A stretch of DNA of 64,000 nucleotides. Source: Candidatus Barnesiella excrementavium. Lineage in GTDB: Bacteria; Bacteroidota; Bacteroidia; Bacteroidales; Barnesiellaceae. Position 1 is the first letter of the stretch, and each line of letters begins with the position of its first letter. The stretch lies in assembly GCA_019115485.1 (NCBI GenBank), contig DXDM01000005.1:1-64000 (forward strand), read 5' to 3'. Of this stretch, positions 11,601-21,209 are shown piece after piece. Position numbers and translations under genes: made by a program. The notes beneath the pieces were generated by a model, which saw nothing but the letters and a program-made list of their open reading frames with translations, ran no database searches and had not been told where the DNA came from.

Positions 11601-11743
11601 TGACTTTTACCAAGTACGACGGTTTTGATCCCGAGATTGGTCGTGACGAGTCGAATACGGGAAACAACCTTTATCTGGGTGTCGATCACGGTAATTATCC
11701 TCAATCGAGATCCTTTATGGCGGGAATTAAAATAACTTATTAA
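8612..11743 (+). CDS. SusC/RagA family TonB-linked outer membrane protein
   Basis: KGRVVDSATQESIIGATI carboxypeptidase-regulatory-like domain; ELVVIGYATQKKSDLTGAVSSV TonB box/plug; ends AGIKITY. ORF track opens at GTG 8588; ATG 8612 is the likelier start. Confidence 0.97.
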   Translation: MGNRGFTILFLILFFINLGIDCWAQGQSYVKGRVVDSATQESIIGATIKNKNTAKAVITDFDGNFSIAGSIGDEIQISYVGYSSQTVKIKDNNALSIQLSSNDQQLDELVVIGYATQKKSDLTGAVSSVKADEIVASAVPNPAQAIQGKAPGVLVIQNSGAPGGSTTIKIRGTGTINDSDPLYVVDGFIVDNIDHINPNDIASIEVLKDAGSASIYGARAANGVVLVTTKGGEEGKTRISFDGYVGFSNPWKSIDVMGIEDFALMRDYVQGTNYYSQDGQLYMSKDNGGNLYYDPRKYQLLDTIASSPYTPKSWWDAVTQTGIKQQYNLSISGGNNRTKFMVSGNYYNEKGIVKTSDYQRLSLRVNLNNKLTDWLSLKTNILYTNTDRDLIPEGADGVLKKALYQSPLIHTYNTAGYYSENHPIAMIERNHNSATTNRFDINIDLSAKFLKYFTYQFKLSNYTNFYNRSKFDEVNKLEENFEAPTDLTKVTNFDTRTNKTELNNILTYAYESGKHNISALVGQTIEMSRVYDQETSKKGAPGNSSNYWYLASAYFGDYAYGLLNEWNAMGFISRVSYSFDDKYLLQANFRSDASSVFSKKNRWGFFPSVSLGWKFSGEEWMQSQNVISFAKLRVGWGQLGNNRISEYARYKVMDTDLSYSFGTGLHTTYPGAASLTLGNDNIKWEKTESYNVGLDINFLNNRLSSSIECFVKNTSDMLIQVPVSLSAGLNENPMVNAGSIQNKGIEFNISYKDQIADFKYDIGFNISYIKNKVTSLGTGNEPIYGALLSTEGSINDYVTKTEVGRPIACFYGYVTDGIFQTPEEVAASAQNDGITEPGDFRFKDLNNDGKIDASDRTYLGSPHPDFVYGIPITLSYKNFDFYMFFQGQWGNKIFNVMEYYLNSAHGTGNVYADLRSKCWSGTYDPEKSFYPANPQGTVPELDEADRPKNFRASDFYVKDGSYCRLKNVQLTYNLPQKVLKKLQLSNASIYVSAQNLLTFTKYDGFDPEIGRDESNTGNNLYLGVDHGNYPQSRSFMAGIKITY

Positions 11744-11754
11744 ATACAGGAACG

Positions 11755-13428
11755 ATGAAATACGATATTAAATATTTCCTTATATCATTGTTTGCCGCAC
11801 TGTCATTGTCTTCGTGTAACGACTTTTTTGACATGGAATTGCAGGGAGAATACGACGGGAACAATTTCTATAATACCACGTACCAGTTACAAGTGGGTCT
11901 AGATGCGGTTTATGATATATTGCAGACCAATAACTATAATAATTGCGAGTGGATTTTTGGCGAAGCCTGCGGTGACGATGTGGTAGGTAATGATGAGAGT
12001 ACGACCAACCTTATTTCGGAGCTTGTCAATTTCCAGTTCAATACCTCGAATACCTGGATAAGAGACAGGTATACAATTAATTACAAAGGTATTAATCGGG
12101 CCAATCAAGTGATTTCCGGAGCCCGGCGAGTACAGTTGGCTACCCAGGAGATTGAGCAGTATACGAAAGTCAGAGAGATTTTGGGACAGGCCAAGTTCTT
12201 ACGGGCCTTGTTCTATTTCAATCTGGTGAAGACTTTTGGTGGAGTACCTATCCGGCCGGAACAGGAAGATGTCGATGCCTTGACCATTCCGCGTTCTACG
12301 AAAGAAGAGGTGTATGCCTATATCGAGAAAGATTTGAGAGAGGCCGCCATCATGTTGAGAAGCAAGTTTGTCTCAAAAGAGGCCGGCAAAGCCGGGTGTG
12401 GAGCTTGCGTAGCCTTGTTGATGAAAGTGTTGGCCTATCAGGCAACTCCCGGTATGGAGTCGGAGAAGTGGAATGAAATCACCAAGTTGGGAGCCTATTT
12501 CATCGAAGGGGCCACGTTGACTTACGGCGATATGCTCCATTTCGAAAATTATGAAGAGTCGTGGGACGAACTCAGAGCGAGATTATGGTTCAAGGATAAG
12601 GCGCTATTGGCCTCCAATGAGCCGTATGAAACTCCCGAGACGACCATGCCCTCGTTGGCCAACGAGTATTCGTTGGAGGCGACAGACAGCTATGGCAATA
12701 CGTTGGGATATGCCGACTTGTATTATGAGAAAGGCGAGTTTTGCACCCGGTCTATTTTTGAAGTCGTGTTCAAAGAGTCGGCCAATGGATTGAAAGATGA
12801 CCAGAACGAGGGTACCGAAATTTTCAACGATATATTCTTTAATCGAATGTTTGCTTCGAAGTCATTTAAAGACGAGATTGCCGGTGATCCCAGAAAGGGA
12901 GTATTCATACAAGAGCATGGCGAGGTGGCTTTTGACGGTGTGCGTATTGAGGTACCGCCTGGAAAAACGGCCTGCATGAAGTGGTACACGCCGAGCGCCG
13001 AAACTCCGTCCGATGTAAATGACAGCGGGAAGAACCGTCGGGTTCTTATCTACTCGGAAGTTGTATTGTTCTATGCCGAAGCCCTCAATGAAATGGGACA
13101 ACGGGAAAAATCGTTGGAACAGTTGAACTCGGTGAAGCGGGTTGCCAACAAGATAACCAATGTCTCTACGCTCTACAAGGCCGGTACCTATATCGAGTTG
13201 CGCGACCAAATATGGAAAGAACGTCGTATCGAACTCTGTCATTTGTGGGATAGATTTTTTGATATTGTAAGACAGGGCCGGGCGGCGCAAGTGCTTCACG
13301 ATTTTGCCACAGAGACAACGCATAACCGGGGAAAGAACTTTATAGAGGGAGTGAATGAGATATTCCCGATACCTCAGAATGAGGTCGATATAACCAATGG
13401 CGTTGTGACTCAGAATCCAGGTTATTAA
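11755..13428 (+). CDS. SusD/RagB family nutrient-binding outer membrane lipoprotein
   Basis: Lipoprotein signal LSLSSCNDFFD; AKFLRALFYFNLVKTFGGVPI; EALNEMGQ; RIELCHLWDRFFDIVRQGRA; follows susC. Confidence 0.95.
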   Translation: MKYDIKYFLISLFAALSLSSCNDFFDMELQGEYDGNNFYNTTYQLQVGLDAVYDILQTNNYNNCEWIFGEACGDDVVGNDESTTNLISELVNFQFNTSNTWIRDRYTINYKGINRANQVISGARRVQLATQEIEQYTKVREILGQAKFLRALFYFNLVKTFGGVPIRPEQEDVDALTIPRSTKEEVYAYIEKDLREAAIMLRSKFVSKEAGKAGCGACVALLMKVLAYQATPGMESEKWNEITKLGAYFIEGATLTYGDMLHFENYEESWDELRARLWFKDKALLASNEPYETPETTMPSLANEYSLEATDSYGNTLGYADLYYEKGEFCTRSIFEVVFKESANGLKDDQNEGTEIFNDIFFNRMFASKSFKDEIAGDPRKGVFIQEHGEVAFDGVRIEVPPGKTACMKWYTPSAETPSDVNDSGKNRRVLIYSEVVLFYAEALNEMGQREKSLEQLNSVKRVANKITNVSTLYKAGTYIELRDQIWKERRIELCHLWDRFFDIVRQGRAAQVLHDFATETTHNRGKNFIEGVNEIFPIPQNEVDITNGVVTQNPGY

Positions 13429-13447
13429 TAACTTAATAGTGTAGAAT

Positions 13448-14419
13448 ATGAAAAAGTATTTATATATATTGATGCTCCCGATAGCTCTCTTATGGACTGC
13501 TTGTGATAAAGAGGGATTGTCCGTACCCGTTGCATCGTTTACGATGTCGGCAACAGAAACGTCTATCAATGAGACGGTAACATTTACCTATACGGGTACC
13601 GGAGCCGAACAGGTTGTCCTCTTTACCGGAGATGAGGGGCACAACTATGATTTGATACATCAGGGGAACAGTGGGTTGGTCTTGAACAAAGGATTACTCA
13701 CCTATTCATATAAAACAGCCGGCGTTTACAAGGTTGTTTTGATTGCAACCAATTATAACGACCGGGCCGAGGATATGGTATATTCGGTCGACTCGGCCTG
13801 GATTACCGTAAACGACGATAATGTGGAACTTCGGTCGGTTTCCTTGCGCAAGGATATGTATCTAAAAGAGTTGCAGGCTCAGAAAATAGGCGATAATACT
13901 CTGTTGTTTGCGGTACCGTATAAGGTGCGGGTCTCCAATCGGGATATAGCTGTATCCATGAACAAGCAGCGGGTAAGCATCGAGCCCATGTCAAATTCGG
14001 CTGTGGTAACGGTAAATGGTGCGGCCTATAACGAGAATACCTCGTATGACCTCACGCAGCCTTTTGAAATTGAGGTATGTTCACCCAGTGGTAATTCCAA
14101 GACTTATCATTCGGTAGTGATGCATTATCCTGTATTCGAATCGTTCTCTATTGAGGGCGTCGACGGGGTAAGTGCCTGTTCGGAATACTATTTCGATAAA
14201 GTATCGATTACAGTTGAGTTACCGGCCGGTACCGATGTATCGGCTTTGAAACCTGTGTTTGCATCGGCCGATGCTCAGCAGATAACCGTAAATGGAGAGC
14301 AGCAGATTTCGGGCGAGACGGTGGTCGACTTTACCGAACCGGTTGTGTATACGCTTACCACGGGAGATGGCGATGTGTCGGTAGAATCGACAGTCGAGGT
14401 GAGTGTCTCGCTTTTATAA
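13448..14419 (+). CDS. Surface lipoprotein with PKD/Ig-like domain, putative surface glycan-binding protein
   Basis: Lipobox LLWTACDKEG; PKD-like N-terminal region (VASFTMSATETSINETVTFTYTGTGAEQVVLFTGDEGHNYDL); position after susCD. Confidence 0.7.
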   Translation: MKKYLYILMLPIALLWTACDKEGLSVPVASFTMSATETSINETVTFTYTGTGAEQVVLFTGDEGHNYDLIHQGNSGLVLNKGLLTYSYKTAGVYKVVLIATNYNDRAEDMVYSVDSAWITVNDDNVELRSVSLRKDMYLKELQAQKIGDNTLLFAVPYKVRVSNRDIAVSMNKQRVSIEPMSNSAVVTVNGAAYNENTSYDLTQPFEIEVCSPSGNSKTYHSVVMHYPVFESFSIEGVDGVSACSEYYFDKVSITVELPAGTDVSALKPVFASADAQQITVNGEQQISGETVVDFTEPVVYTLTTGDGDVSVESTVEVSVSLL

Positions 14420-14428
14420 AATCATGGA

Positions 14429-14469
14429 GGCTGGTTCATCGTCAGTCCGTGAGGTGTACCGGCCTTTTT
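14429..14469 (+). terminator. Possible intergenic terminator/attenuator between SGBP-like gene and GH43
   Basis: GGCTGGT ... ACCGGCC (7 bp, one GU) followed by TTTTT. Confidence 0.5.
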
Positions 14470-14495
14470 CTTAGTTTCCTAAAAAAAATACGACA

Positions 14496-15470
14496 ATGAA
14501 GAAATCCAGATTCGTGCTTGGACTATTCCTGTTGGGAATAGCTCCTATATGGGCACAAAATCATATCGTGGAGATTGCCGATCCCACTATAACCTGTTTT
14601 GAGGGTACCTACTATTTGTATGGAACGGAAAAGAGTCCGCAGCAGGGTTTTCCTGCACTGGCATCGACCGATTTGCAGACTTGGCATCCTGTCGGTTGCA
14701 TGGAGGGTTATGCCTTGAAGAAAGGGGGCGACACCTATGGGGATAAAGGATTTTGGGCTCCACAGGTTTTGTACAGAAATGGACGGTATTATATGGTTTA
14801 CACCGCCAACGAACACATTGCCATTGCCGAGAGTAATGCGCCTCAGGGACCCTTTGTACAGAAAAACGTGCAGTCGATCGATGCGGATACGAGACAGATT
14901 GACCCCTATCTGTTTGTCGATACTGACGGGAAGATGTATCTGTATCATGTGAGACTGTTCAAAGGAAACACGATTTGGGTTGCCGAATTTAAAGAGGATA
15001 TGAGTGGCATCAAAGAAGAGACCTTGAAACAGTGTGTGACAGCAACCGAACATTGGGAAGATACGCAGAGTTACCCGTCGGCTCCTGTCATAGAGGGGCC
15101 CACGGTGATAAAAAGAGGGAAATATTATTACCTGTTTTATTCGGCCAATCATTTCATGAGCCCCGACTATGCTGTTGGATATGCTTACTCGGAGAGTCCC
15201 TATGGGCCCTGGCGTAAGGCGGGGAATAATCCCATTATCAATAAGTACGATGTGGGCATCAATGGTCCCGGACATGGCGATTTGTTTGTGGATAAGGACA
15301 ATAACTATAAGTATGTATTTCATTCTCATGCCGATAATACGAAGGTCAATAACCGGCGGACTTGGATGGTTGATGTGTTGTTCTCGACGTGTGACGGGAA
15401 TGGCCCTGAGATTATAACGATTGACTCACACTCGCTGGTACCGTTGTATCTTTCTGACGAGAAACAGTGA
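14496..15470 (+). CDS. Glycoside hydrolase family 43 (arabinan/arabinoside-active type)
   Basis: IADPTITCFEGTYYLYGTEK...GFWAPQVLYRNGRYYMVYTANEHIAIAESNAPQGPF...IDPYLFVDTDGKMYLYHVR...EGPTVIKRGKYYYLFYSANHF; five-bladed propeller motifs. Confidence 0.92.
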   Translation: MKKSRFVLGLFLLGIAPIWAQNHIVEIADPTITCFEGTYYLYGTEKSPQQGFPALASTDLQTWHPVGCMEGYALKKGGDTYGDKGFWAPQVLYRNGRYYMVYTANEHIAIAESNAPQGPFVQKNVQSIDADTRQIDPYLFVDTDGKMYLYHVRLFKGNTIWVAEFKEDMSGIKEETLKQCVTATEHWEDTQSYPSAPVIEGPTVIKRGKYYYLFYSANHFMSPDYAVGYAYSESPYGPWRKAGNNPIINKYDVGINGPGHGDLFVDKDNNYKYVFHSHADNTKVNNRRTWMVDVLFSTCDGNGPEIITIDSHSLVPLYLSDEKQ

Positions 15471-15472
15471 CC

Positions 15473-17440
15473 ATGACATTAAAAAATACGACAGATTCTA
15501 TGCGACGAAGATTTTCTATATTACTGATGGCCTTAATAGGCATTTCGGCATTTGCCTTTGATCCCGGAACGAGAATCGCTTGGGTTTACAGCATGAGGTC
15601 GTTTGTGAATCAAGGGGTCTATGCCCGGGTAAAACTGCTCTCCAATCGGGAGATGGCGCTGGTCTATAATACGGGCGATATCCTGTATATACGGAAAAAG
15701 AGTGTCTCGGATAAAAGCTGGGGCAACCCCATACAGGTGTCGGTCGATAACACCGGGAAGTATAATTATACCAATGCCGAATTGAGCGAACTCTCGGACG
15801 GGAGATTGATTTATGTGTGGAATGCCCGACCCAAAGAGGAAGGAGAATATCCCTATAAAATCATGATGAAGTTCTCGGACGATTGCGGTGATACCTGGTA
15901 TGGTGAGCAGGACATTTATGTGGCCGGGGTCACCAAACGCGAGGGCTGTTGGGAACCGGTCTGCCTGGAAATGCCTTCGGGGGAACTGCAAGTGTATTTT
16001 GCCAATGAGTATGGTGTAGCCGATAACAATCAGAATATAACCCTGCTGCGCTCTTTAGACCAAGGAAAAACGTGGGGCGATGAAACGGTTGTCTGTTTTC
16101 GCGACCGATATAGAGATGGAATGCCTGTCCCGGTCTTGTTGCAGGAGCAGGGGGGAATCGCCGTGGCAATCGAGGATAACGGGATTGACGGGACGTTTAA
16201 GCCGGCAATCATCTATTCCACGTTGGAGAATAACTGGGCCGACGGTCCGGTTGGCGGCAGTAGCGAAAATCGTTGGGAGGCGTTGCGTTCGGACTGTAAG
16301 TTGAGTGCGAACATTTATGCGGGGGCTCCCTATCTGATTCAGTTGGAGAACGGCGAGACGGTATTGTCGGTGCAGTCGGGCGAGGGAAGAGACGAGCCCA
16401 ATACAGAAAATAGTGCTTTGATGCAGGTGTATGTAGGCGATAAGGAGTGCAGAAACTTCGCTCGCAAGTCGACCCCCTTCCAGTTTTCCGATTCACAAGT
16501 TTCGGTATTGTGGAATTCGCTGTGCGCCGTCGACAGCACGACTCTATTGGCCGTATCGTCAATAAGCGGACTGAGTTCTCAGAATGGTATTTGGACTGCT
16601 ACCGGTCGATTGTTCAACTCTATGGAAATAGAAAACTGTGAGGGCCGGGCCGAACGATACGGCAATTTCTCCCCCTTGTATCTGGGAGCGGAGGGATATG
16701 CCCATCTACAAGTGAAATCGGCCTGGGACAATAGCAATCTATACCTGCTTTTCGATGTGTTTGACCCGGTTCAAACCTTGGCCGAAGAGGGAGAGCCCAT
16801 GTGGCAGAGCGACGGAGTTGAGGTGTATATCGACCCGCTCAACAAAAACACCGGGACAATCGCGTCGGGTATGTTTAAGCTGCTGTGTGATTATAGCGGA
16901 CAGTCGGTATATCACAAGTCGGTGGCAGGAGTGTGGCAGGAAGAGGAAAATGATATCGTTTGCAAATCGTCGCTTACACAGACGGGTTATACTTTGGAAA
17001 TGATTATTCCATGGAGCAACCTCGGTGGTCGCCCTGAAACCGATTTCGGGATACATATAAAACTTCACAACAATGATAACAACAAGAAGTTTGTGCATGA
17101 GAACCTGTCGGGAGGCAATGGCGATAAGCCCAATACCTGGTTACCCTGTGTATTGAAAGGGCAACCGACGAGCATGATATCTTTTGTGAAGCAGAATAGC
17201 CCGGTGTGTATATGGGTGGCTTCTGGGGCAGGCGGCGAACGAGCAATCCAATATGAGATAAACGGGCCGGTAAACTCTCCCAGGCTTTATATATATGCCA
17301 TGGACGGGAGGCTGTATTCGTCGCATTCGTTGGAGTCGGCATCGGGAACGCTTCCGCTGTCAGTCCCGGACGAAATTGTTCTGTTGAAATTGGTCGATAA
17401 CAATAAAGTGCTGGATAGTCAAAAAATTTTATTAAAGTAG
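15473..17440 (+). CDS. Sialidase-fold (BNR/Asp-box) protein, possible GH93-like exo-arabinanase, with CBM9-like domain and T9SS-like C-terminus
   Basis: Asp-box-like repeats (SDDCGDTWYGEQD, SLDQGKTWGDE), CBM9-like segment (AHLQVKSAWDNSNLYLLFDVFDP...SDGVEVYIDP...YTLEMIIPWSNLG), C-terminal LYIYAMDGRLYSSHSLESAS...LKLVDNNKVLDSQKILLK. GH93 assignment is inferred from PUL context. Confidence 0.65.
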   Translation: MTLKNTTDSMRRRFSILLMALIGISAFAFDPGTRIAWVYSMRSFVNQGVYARVKLLSNREMALVYNTGDILYIRKKSVSDKSWGNPIQVSVDNTGKYNYTNAELSELSDGRLIYVWNARPKEEGEYPYKIMMKFSDDCGDTWYGEQDIYVAGVTKREGCWEPVCLEMPSGELQVYFANEYGVADNNQNITLLRSLDQGKTWGDETVVCFRDRYRDGMPVPVLLQEQGGIAVAIEDNGIDGTFKPAIIYSTLENNWADGPVGGSSENRWEALRSDCKLSANIYAGAPYLIQLENGETVLSVQSGEGRDEPNTENSALMQVYVGDKECRNFARKSTPFQFSDSQVSVLWNSLCAVDSTTLLAVSSISGLSSQNGIWTATGRLFNSMEIENCEGRAERYGNFSPLYLGAEGYAHLQVKSAWDNSNLYLLFDVFDPVQTLAEEGEPMWQSDGVEVYIDPLNKNTGTIASGMFKLLCDYSGQSVYHKSVAGVWQEEENDIVCKSSLTQTGYTLEMIIPWSNLGGRPETDFGIHIKLHNNDNNKKFVHENLSGGNGDKPNTWLPCVLKGQPTSMISFVKQNSPVCIWVASGAGGERAIQYEINGPVNSPRLYIYAMDGRLYSSHSLESASGTLPLSVPDEIVLLKLVDNNKVLDSQKILLK

Positions 17441-17442
17441 TT

Positions 17443-19476
17443 ATGAGGATACAAGCTAATACCATGATGTTATTGAGCCTTTTGGCGTGTGGCGCATTGA
17501 CGGCTCAGACAACGGTGTCTCAACTGAATTTGCAGGCCGATTTGAATGCGGCCAGGAAAGTGCGTCCGGTTGAGTATGGGTTTCATTATGAGGAAATCGG
17601 TATGATAGGAGAGGGCGGACTATATGCCGAGATGGTAAGGAACAGAGGACTTGAAGAGGCCACACCTCCCAAGGGTATGGCTGTGATGAACGAACAATAC
17701 GTAGGGGTTGTCAATCCTACCGGACCTAATAAGAAGGTGTTTCACGTGTCGCCCGTTATCGGTTGGGTAACAACGCCTTGCGCATATAGCCCGATTGAGA
17801 TTAGTCGGACAAAGAAGAATCCGCTGAATGAAAAGAATCCACATTCTCTGAGGGTCTTCGTGCATAAAAACCTGTCCGAATTCCCTGGTGCGGCAGTTGT
17901 GAATCAGGGATTCTTCGGCATGAATATAGAGAAAGGTGAACGGTATAAATTGTCGTTTTATGCCGTTGCTTCTACCTACAAAGGTGAGTTGAAGATTTCG
18001 CTGGCCGACAGAGATGCCCGCAGCATCTCGCCGACGGTAGTAGTGGATAATCTGTCAAAGGATTGGAAAAAATATGAGTTTGAACTTACGGCAACAGCCG
18101 ATGACGACCGGGGTTGCTTGCGCATAGAGCCGTCGGGACAGGGGATATTCCAACTGGATATAGTCTCGATGTTCCCGGGAAATACCTGGGATAACGGGAA
18201 ATCGGTTTTCCGGAAGGATATTGTACAGAATCTTGTCGACTATGCTCCCGATTTCCTCCGGTTCCCGGGAGGGTGTATTGTGCATGGGATTAATGAGGAG
18301 ACGATGTATCACTGGAAAGAGACAATAGGTGATATAGCCCGGCGTCCCGGAGCATGGAGCAAGTGGGCACCTTTTTTCAGAAGCGATGGCCTGGGCTATC
18401 ATGAGTTTTATGAACTGTGCGAATACATAGGGGCCGATGCCATGTATGTAACGCCTACGGGAATGGTCTGTACCGAGTTTCTGCACCGGGATAAGAACCG
18501 GAATTTCGAACATCTGGATACCGATATAGACTATTATGTGCAAGATGCCTTGGACGCTATCGAGTATGCGATTGGCGATACCGCTACCCGTTGGGGCGCG
18601 GAACGGGCGCGAAACGGACACCCCGAGCCGTTCCCGTTGAAGTATGTGGAGATAGGGAATGAAGATTTCGGTCCCGAATATTACAAACGGTATAAAAAGA
18701 TTTATGATGCGATTAAAGCCAAGTATCCCCGGTTGATACTGATATCGAGCAGTATCATATTCAAGGAGGAGAACGATAAGCGCAAATATATAAAGGATTA
18801 TCTTTCGCCCCAGGATATTGAGGTTTACGACGAGCATTACTATCAAACCCCCGAGTGGGTGGCTGAGAACTATTATAAGTTTGATGAGTATGACCGAACG
18901 GGGCCCGATATATTCATCGGTGAGTTGGGGATTGGAGGCCAGTATCCCAGGTCTGTTTTGGCCGAAGGTGTCTTCAAGATGGCCTTGGAGCGGAATGGCG
19001 ATATGAACCCGTTGATGGCCGACAGGCCGCTGATGCGTAACTGGGATTTTGTCCGGGACAGCAAGGTATGTCCGTTGTTCTTGCACACGACCTCCAAGAG
19101 TGTAAAGACCTTTAACTATTTCCTGTGTAAGATGTTGCGCGATAATACGATTGGGGTTTCCTATCGGGCCGTGGTCAGCGACGGGGCTCGCGAGTCGGAC
19201 GAGGTATATGCGACTTTGGGAAAAGATGAGGCTACACACGAGTATGTGTTGAAGGTAATCAACATGTCGGGCAAGCCTTATGCGATGAATATCCAAATAG
19301 ATGGATTGAAAGGGAAGAAGAAATGTCGTATGACTACATTGATGACAGATACCCGGACCCGTCAAACTCCCGATAGGGAGGGGGTAATAGCCCCCCGAGA
19401 ATCGGACGTGACTCTTTCGTTCCCGTCGCAAGTTGCCGTAGAGCCCTATTCCTTCACCGTGTACCGGTTTAAGTAA
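17443..19476 (+). CDS. GH51 alpha-L-arabinofuranosidase
   Basis: GFHYEEIGMIGEGGLYAEMVRNRGLE; FLRFPGGCIVHG; LKYVEIGNEDFGPEYYKRYKKIYDAIKAKYP (catalytic NE); C-terminal beta-sandwich. Confidence 0.95.
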   Translation: MRIQANTMMLLSLLACGALTAQTTVSQLNLQADLNAARKVRPVEYGFHYEEIGMIGEGGLYAEMVRNRGLEEATPPKGMAVMNEQYVGVVNPTGPNKKVFHVSPVIGWVTTPCAYSPIEISRTKKNPLNEKNPHSLRVFVHKNLSEFPGAAVVNQGFFGMNIEKGERYKLSFYAVASTYKGELKISLADRDARSISPTVVVDNLSKDWKKYEFELTATADDDRGCLRIEPSGQGIFQLDIVSMFPGNTWDNGKSVFRKDIVQNLVDYAPDFLRFPGGCIVHGINEETMYHWKETIGDIARRPGAWSKWAPFFRSDGLGYHEFYELCEYIGADAMYVTPTGMVCTEFLHRDKNRNFEHLDTDIDYYVQDALDAIEYAIGDTATRWGAERARNGHPEPFPLKYVEIGNEDFGPEYYKRYKKIYDAIKAKYPRLILISSSIIFKEENDKRKYIKDYLSPQDIEVYDEHYYQTPEWVAENYYKFDEYDRTGPDIFIGELGIGGQYPRSVLAEGVFKMALERNGDMNPLMADRPLMRNWDFVRDSKVCPLFLHTTSKSVKTFNYFLCKMLRDNTIGVSYRAVVSDGARESDEVYATLGKDEATHEYVLKVINMSGKPYAMNIQIDGLKGKKKCRMTTLMTDTRTRQTPDREGVIAPRESDVTLSFPSQVAVEPYSFTVYRFK

Positions 19477-19482
19477 TGCGCT

Positions 19483-19508
19483 TTCACCGGTTCGTTATTC
19501 CCGGTGAA
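19483..19508 (+). other. Intergenic stem-loop between GH51 and sulfatase, no U-tract
   Basis: TTCACCGG-ttcgttattc-CCGGTGAA, 8-bp perfect stem. Confidence 0.45.
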
Positions 19509-19555
19509 GTAGTAAGAATCACCAATTTATTAATAACAAGTATAATTAAATAGAA

Positions 19556-21097
19556 ATGACAGTCATGAAATCAAAACTGTTATTATTACCCTCTTTGTTT
19601 CTGTTGGGTTGTACGGAGCAGAAACCGGCAACTCCCAATGTCATCGTGATTTTGGCCGATGATTTGGGTTTTGGCGATGTGAGTGCCTACGGTTCGAAAA
19701 CCATACACACCCCCAATATCGATAAGTTGGCCCGGGAAGGGGTTTGCTTTACCAATGGATATGCCACGTCGGCCACATCGACCCCCAGTCGGTACGCCCT
19801 GATGACCGGCATGTATCCCTGGAAAAACAGTGAGGCGAAAATTTTGCCGGGCGATGCTCCCTTGATAATCGATGAACAGACCTTTACCTTGCCCGAGATG
19901 ATGAGGCAGGCCGGCTATAAGACGGCTGCCATAGGGAAATGGCATCTGGGTATGGGCCGTGGCCAGGTCGATTGGAATAAGCCGGTCGTTCCGGGAGCCA
20001 ATCAAATAGGATTTGACTATTCCTGCCTGATTGCGGCAACGAACGATAGGGTCCCGACCGTTTATGTTGAAGATGGTCTGGTGGTAGGCTTGGATCCCGC
20101 CGACCCTATTTATGTGGATTATGAGCATAATTTCGAGGGTGAACCTACGGCCTTGTCGAATCCCGAATTGCTGAAAATGAAATGGAGCCATGGGCATAAC
20201 AATTCGATTGTAAACGGAATCCCCCGTATTGGTTATATGAAGGGCGGTGAGAAGGCTCGATGGGTCGACGAGAATATGGCCGATTATTTTCTGGGTAAAG
20301 TGAAGCGTTTTGTGACGGAGAATAAGGACCGCCCCTTTTTCCTGTATTACGGGTTGCATCAACCTCATGTGCCCAGGGCACCGCATCAACGATTTGTAGG
20401 GACTACCGGCCTCGGTGCCCGTGGCGATGCAATAGCCGAGGCCGACTGGTGTGTCGGTGAGTTGGTTGCTTGTCTCGACAGTTTGAATCTCTTGGAGAAT
20501 ACCTTGATTGTTTTTTCAAGCGATAACGGTCCGGTTGTAGATGATGGATATTGGGACGGCTCGGTAGAGAATCTGAAAGATCATAAACCGGCAGGAGGTT
20601 TGCGGGGAGGCAAGTACAGTTTGTATGACGGAGGAACTCACATTCCGCTTTTTGTATATTGGAAGGGGCGGATACAGCCATGTCAATCCGATGCGATTGT
20701 GTCTCAACTGGATTTTCTCGCTTCATTTGCCGATTTGGTCGATAGCCGGGTAAATATCGACTCGTTGAATCTGGACAGCAGGAATGTGTTGCCGGCCCTA
20801 TTGGGGGAAAGTAGTGACGGGCGCGACTATATCATACTCGAAGCACAGGGAAAGATGGCTATCAGAAAAGGCGACTGGATTATGATTCCGCCGTATGCCG
20901 GGCCCGAACGGAATGAGACGGGAAATGAATTGGGTAATTTGGAGGATTTCGGGTTGTATCACGTGAAAAACGATCCGGCTCAAAAGACAAATGTGGCCAA
21001 GGAGTATCCCGATGTGTTGAACGAATTGAAAGATTTGTTTTACCGTACGACCCAAGGTTATTACAAGTCTTACGTGGAAGAGGTGCCTCTGAAATAA
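19556..21097 (+). CDS. S1-family sulfatase lipoprotein (Ser-type)
   Basis: Lipobox FLLGCTEQ; NVIVILADDLGFGDVSAYG; sulfatase signature TSTPSRYALMTG with Ser at the formylglycine position; GKWHLG. Confidence 0.95.
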   Translation: MTVMKSKLLLLPSLFLLGCTEQKPATPNVIVILADDLGFGDVSAYGSKTIHTPNIDKLAREGVCFTNGYATSATSTPSRYALMTGMYPWKNSEAKILPGDAPLIIDEQTFTLPEMMRQAGYKTAAIGKWHLGMGRGQVDWNKPVVPGANQIGFDYSCLIAATNDRVPTVYVEDGLVVGLDPADPIYVDYEHNFEGEPTALSNPELLKMKWSHGHNNSIVNGIPRIGYMKGGEKARWVDENMADYFLGKVKRFVTENKDRPFFLYYGLHQPHVPRAPHQRFVGTTGLGARGDAIAEADWCVGELVACLDSLNLLENTLIVFSSDNGPVVDDGYWDGSVENLKDHKPAGGLRGGKYSLYDGGTHIPLFVYWKGRIQPCQSDAIVSQLDFLASFADLVDSRVNIDSLNLDSRNVLPALLGESSDGRDYIILEAQGKMAIRKGDWIMIPPYAGPERNETGNELGNLEDFGLYHVKNDPAQKTNVAKEYPDVLNELKDLFYRTTQGYYKSYVEEVPLK

Positions 21098-21137
21098 ATT
21101 TTTTTCGTAGAGATTGACATTAATTATGTGATAAGAG

Positions 21138-21181
21138 GAGGAGGCTCTCCGGCATTGAGTTGCCGGGGAGCCTCCTCGCTT
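21138..21181 (+). terminator. Rho-independent terminator between convergent sulfatase and valS
   Basis: GAGGAGGCTCTCCGGCA-ttgagt-TGCCGGGGAGCCTCCTC, 17-bp stem with one mismatch, then gctttt. Confidence 0.8.
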
Positions 21182-21209
21182 TTGTATGGTTTCGGAACGA
21201 TAGCCGGCC

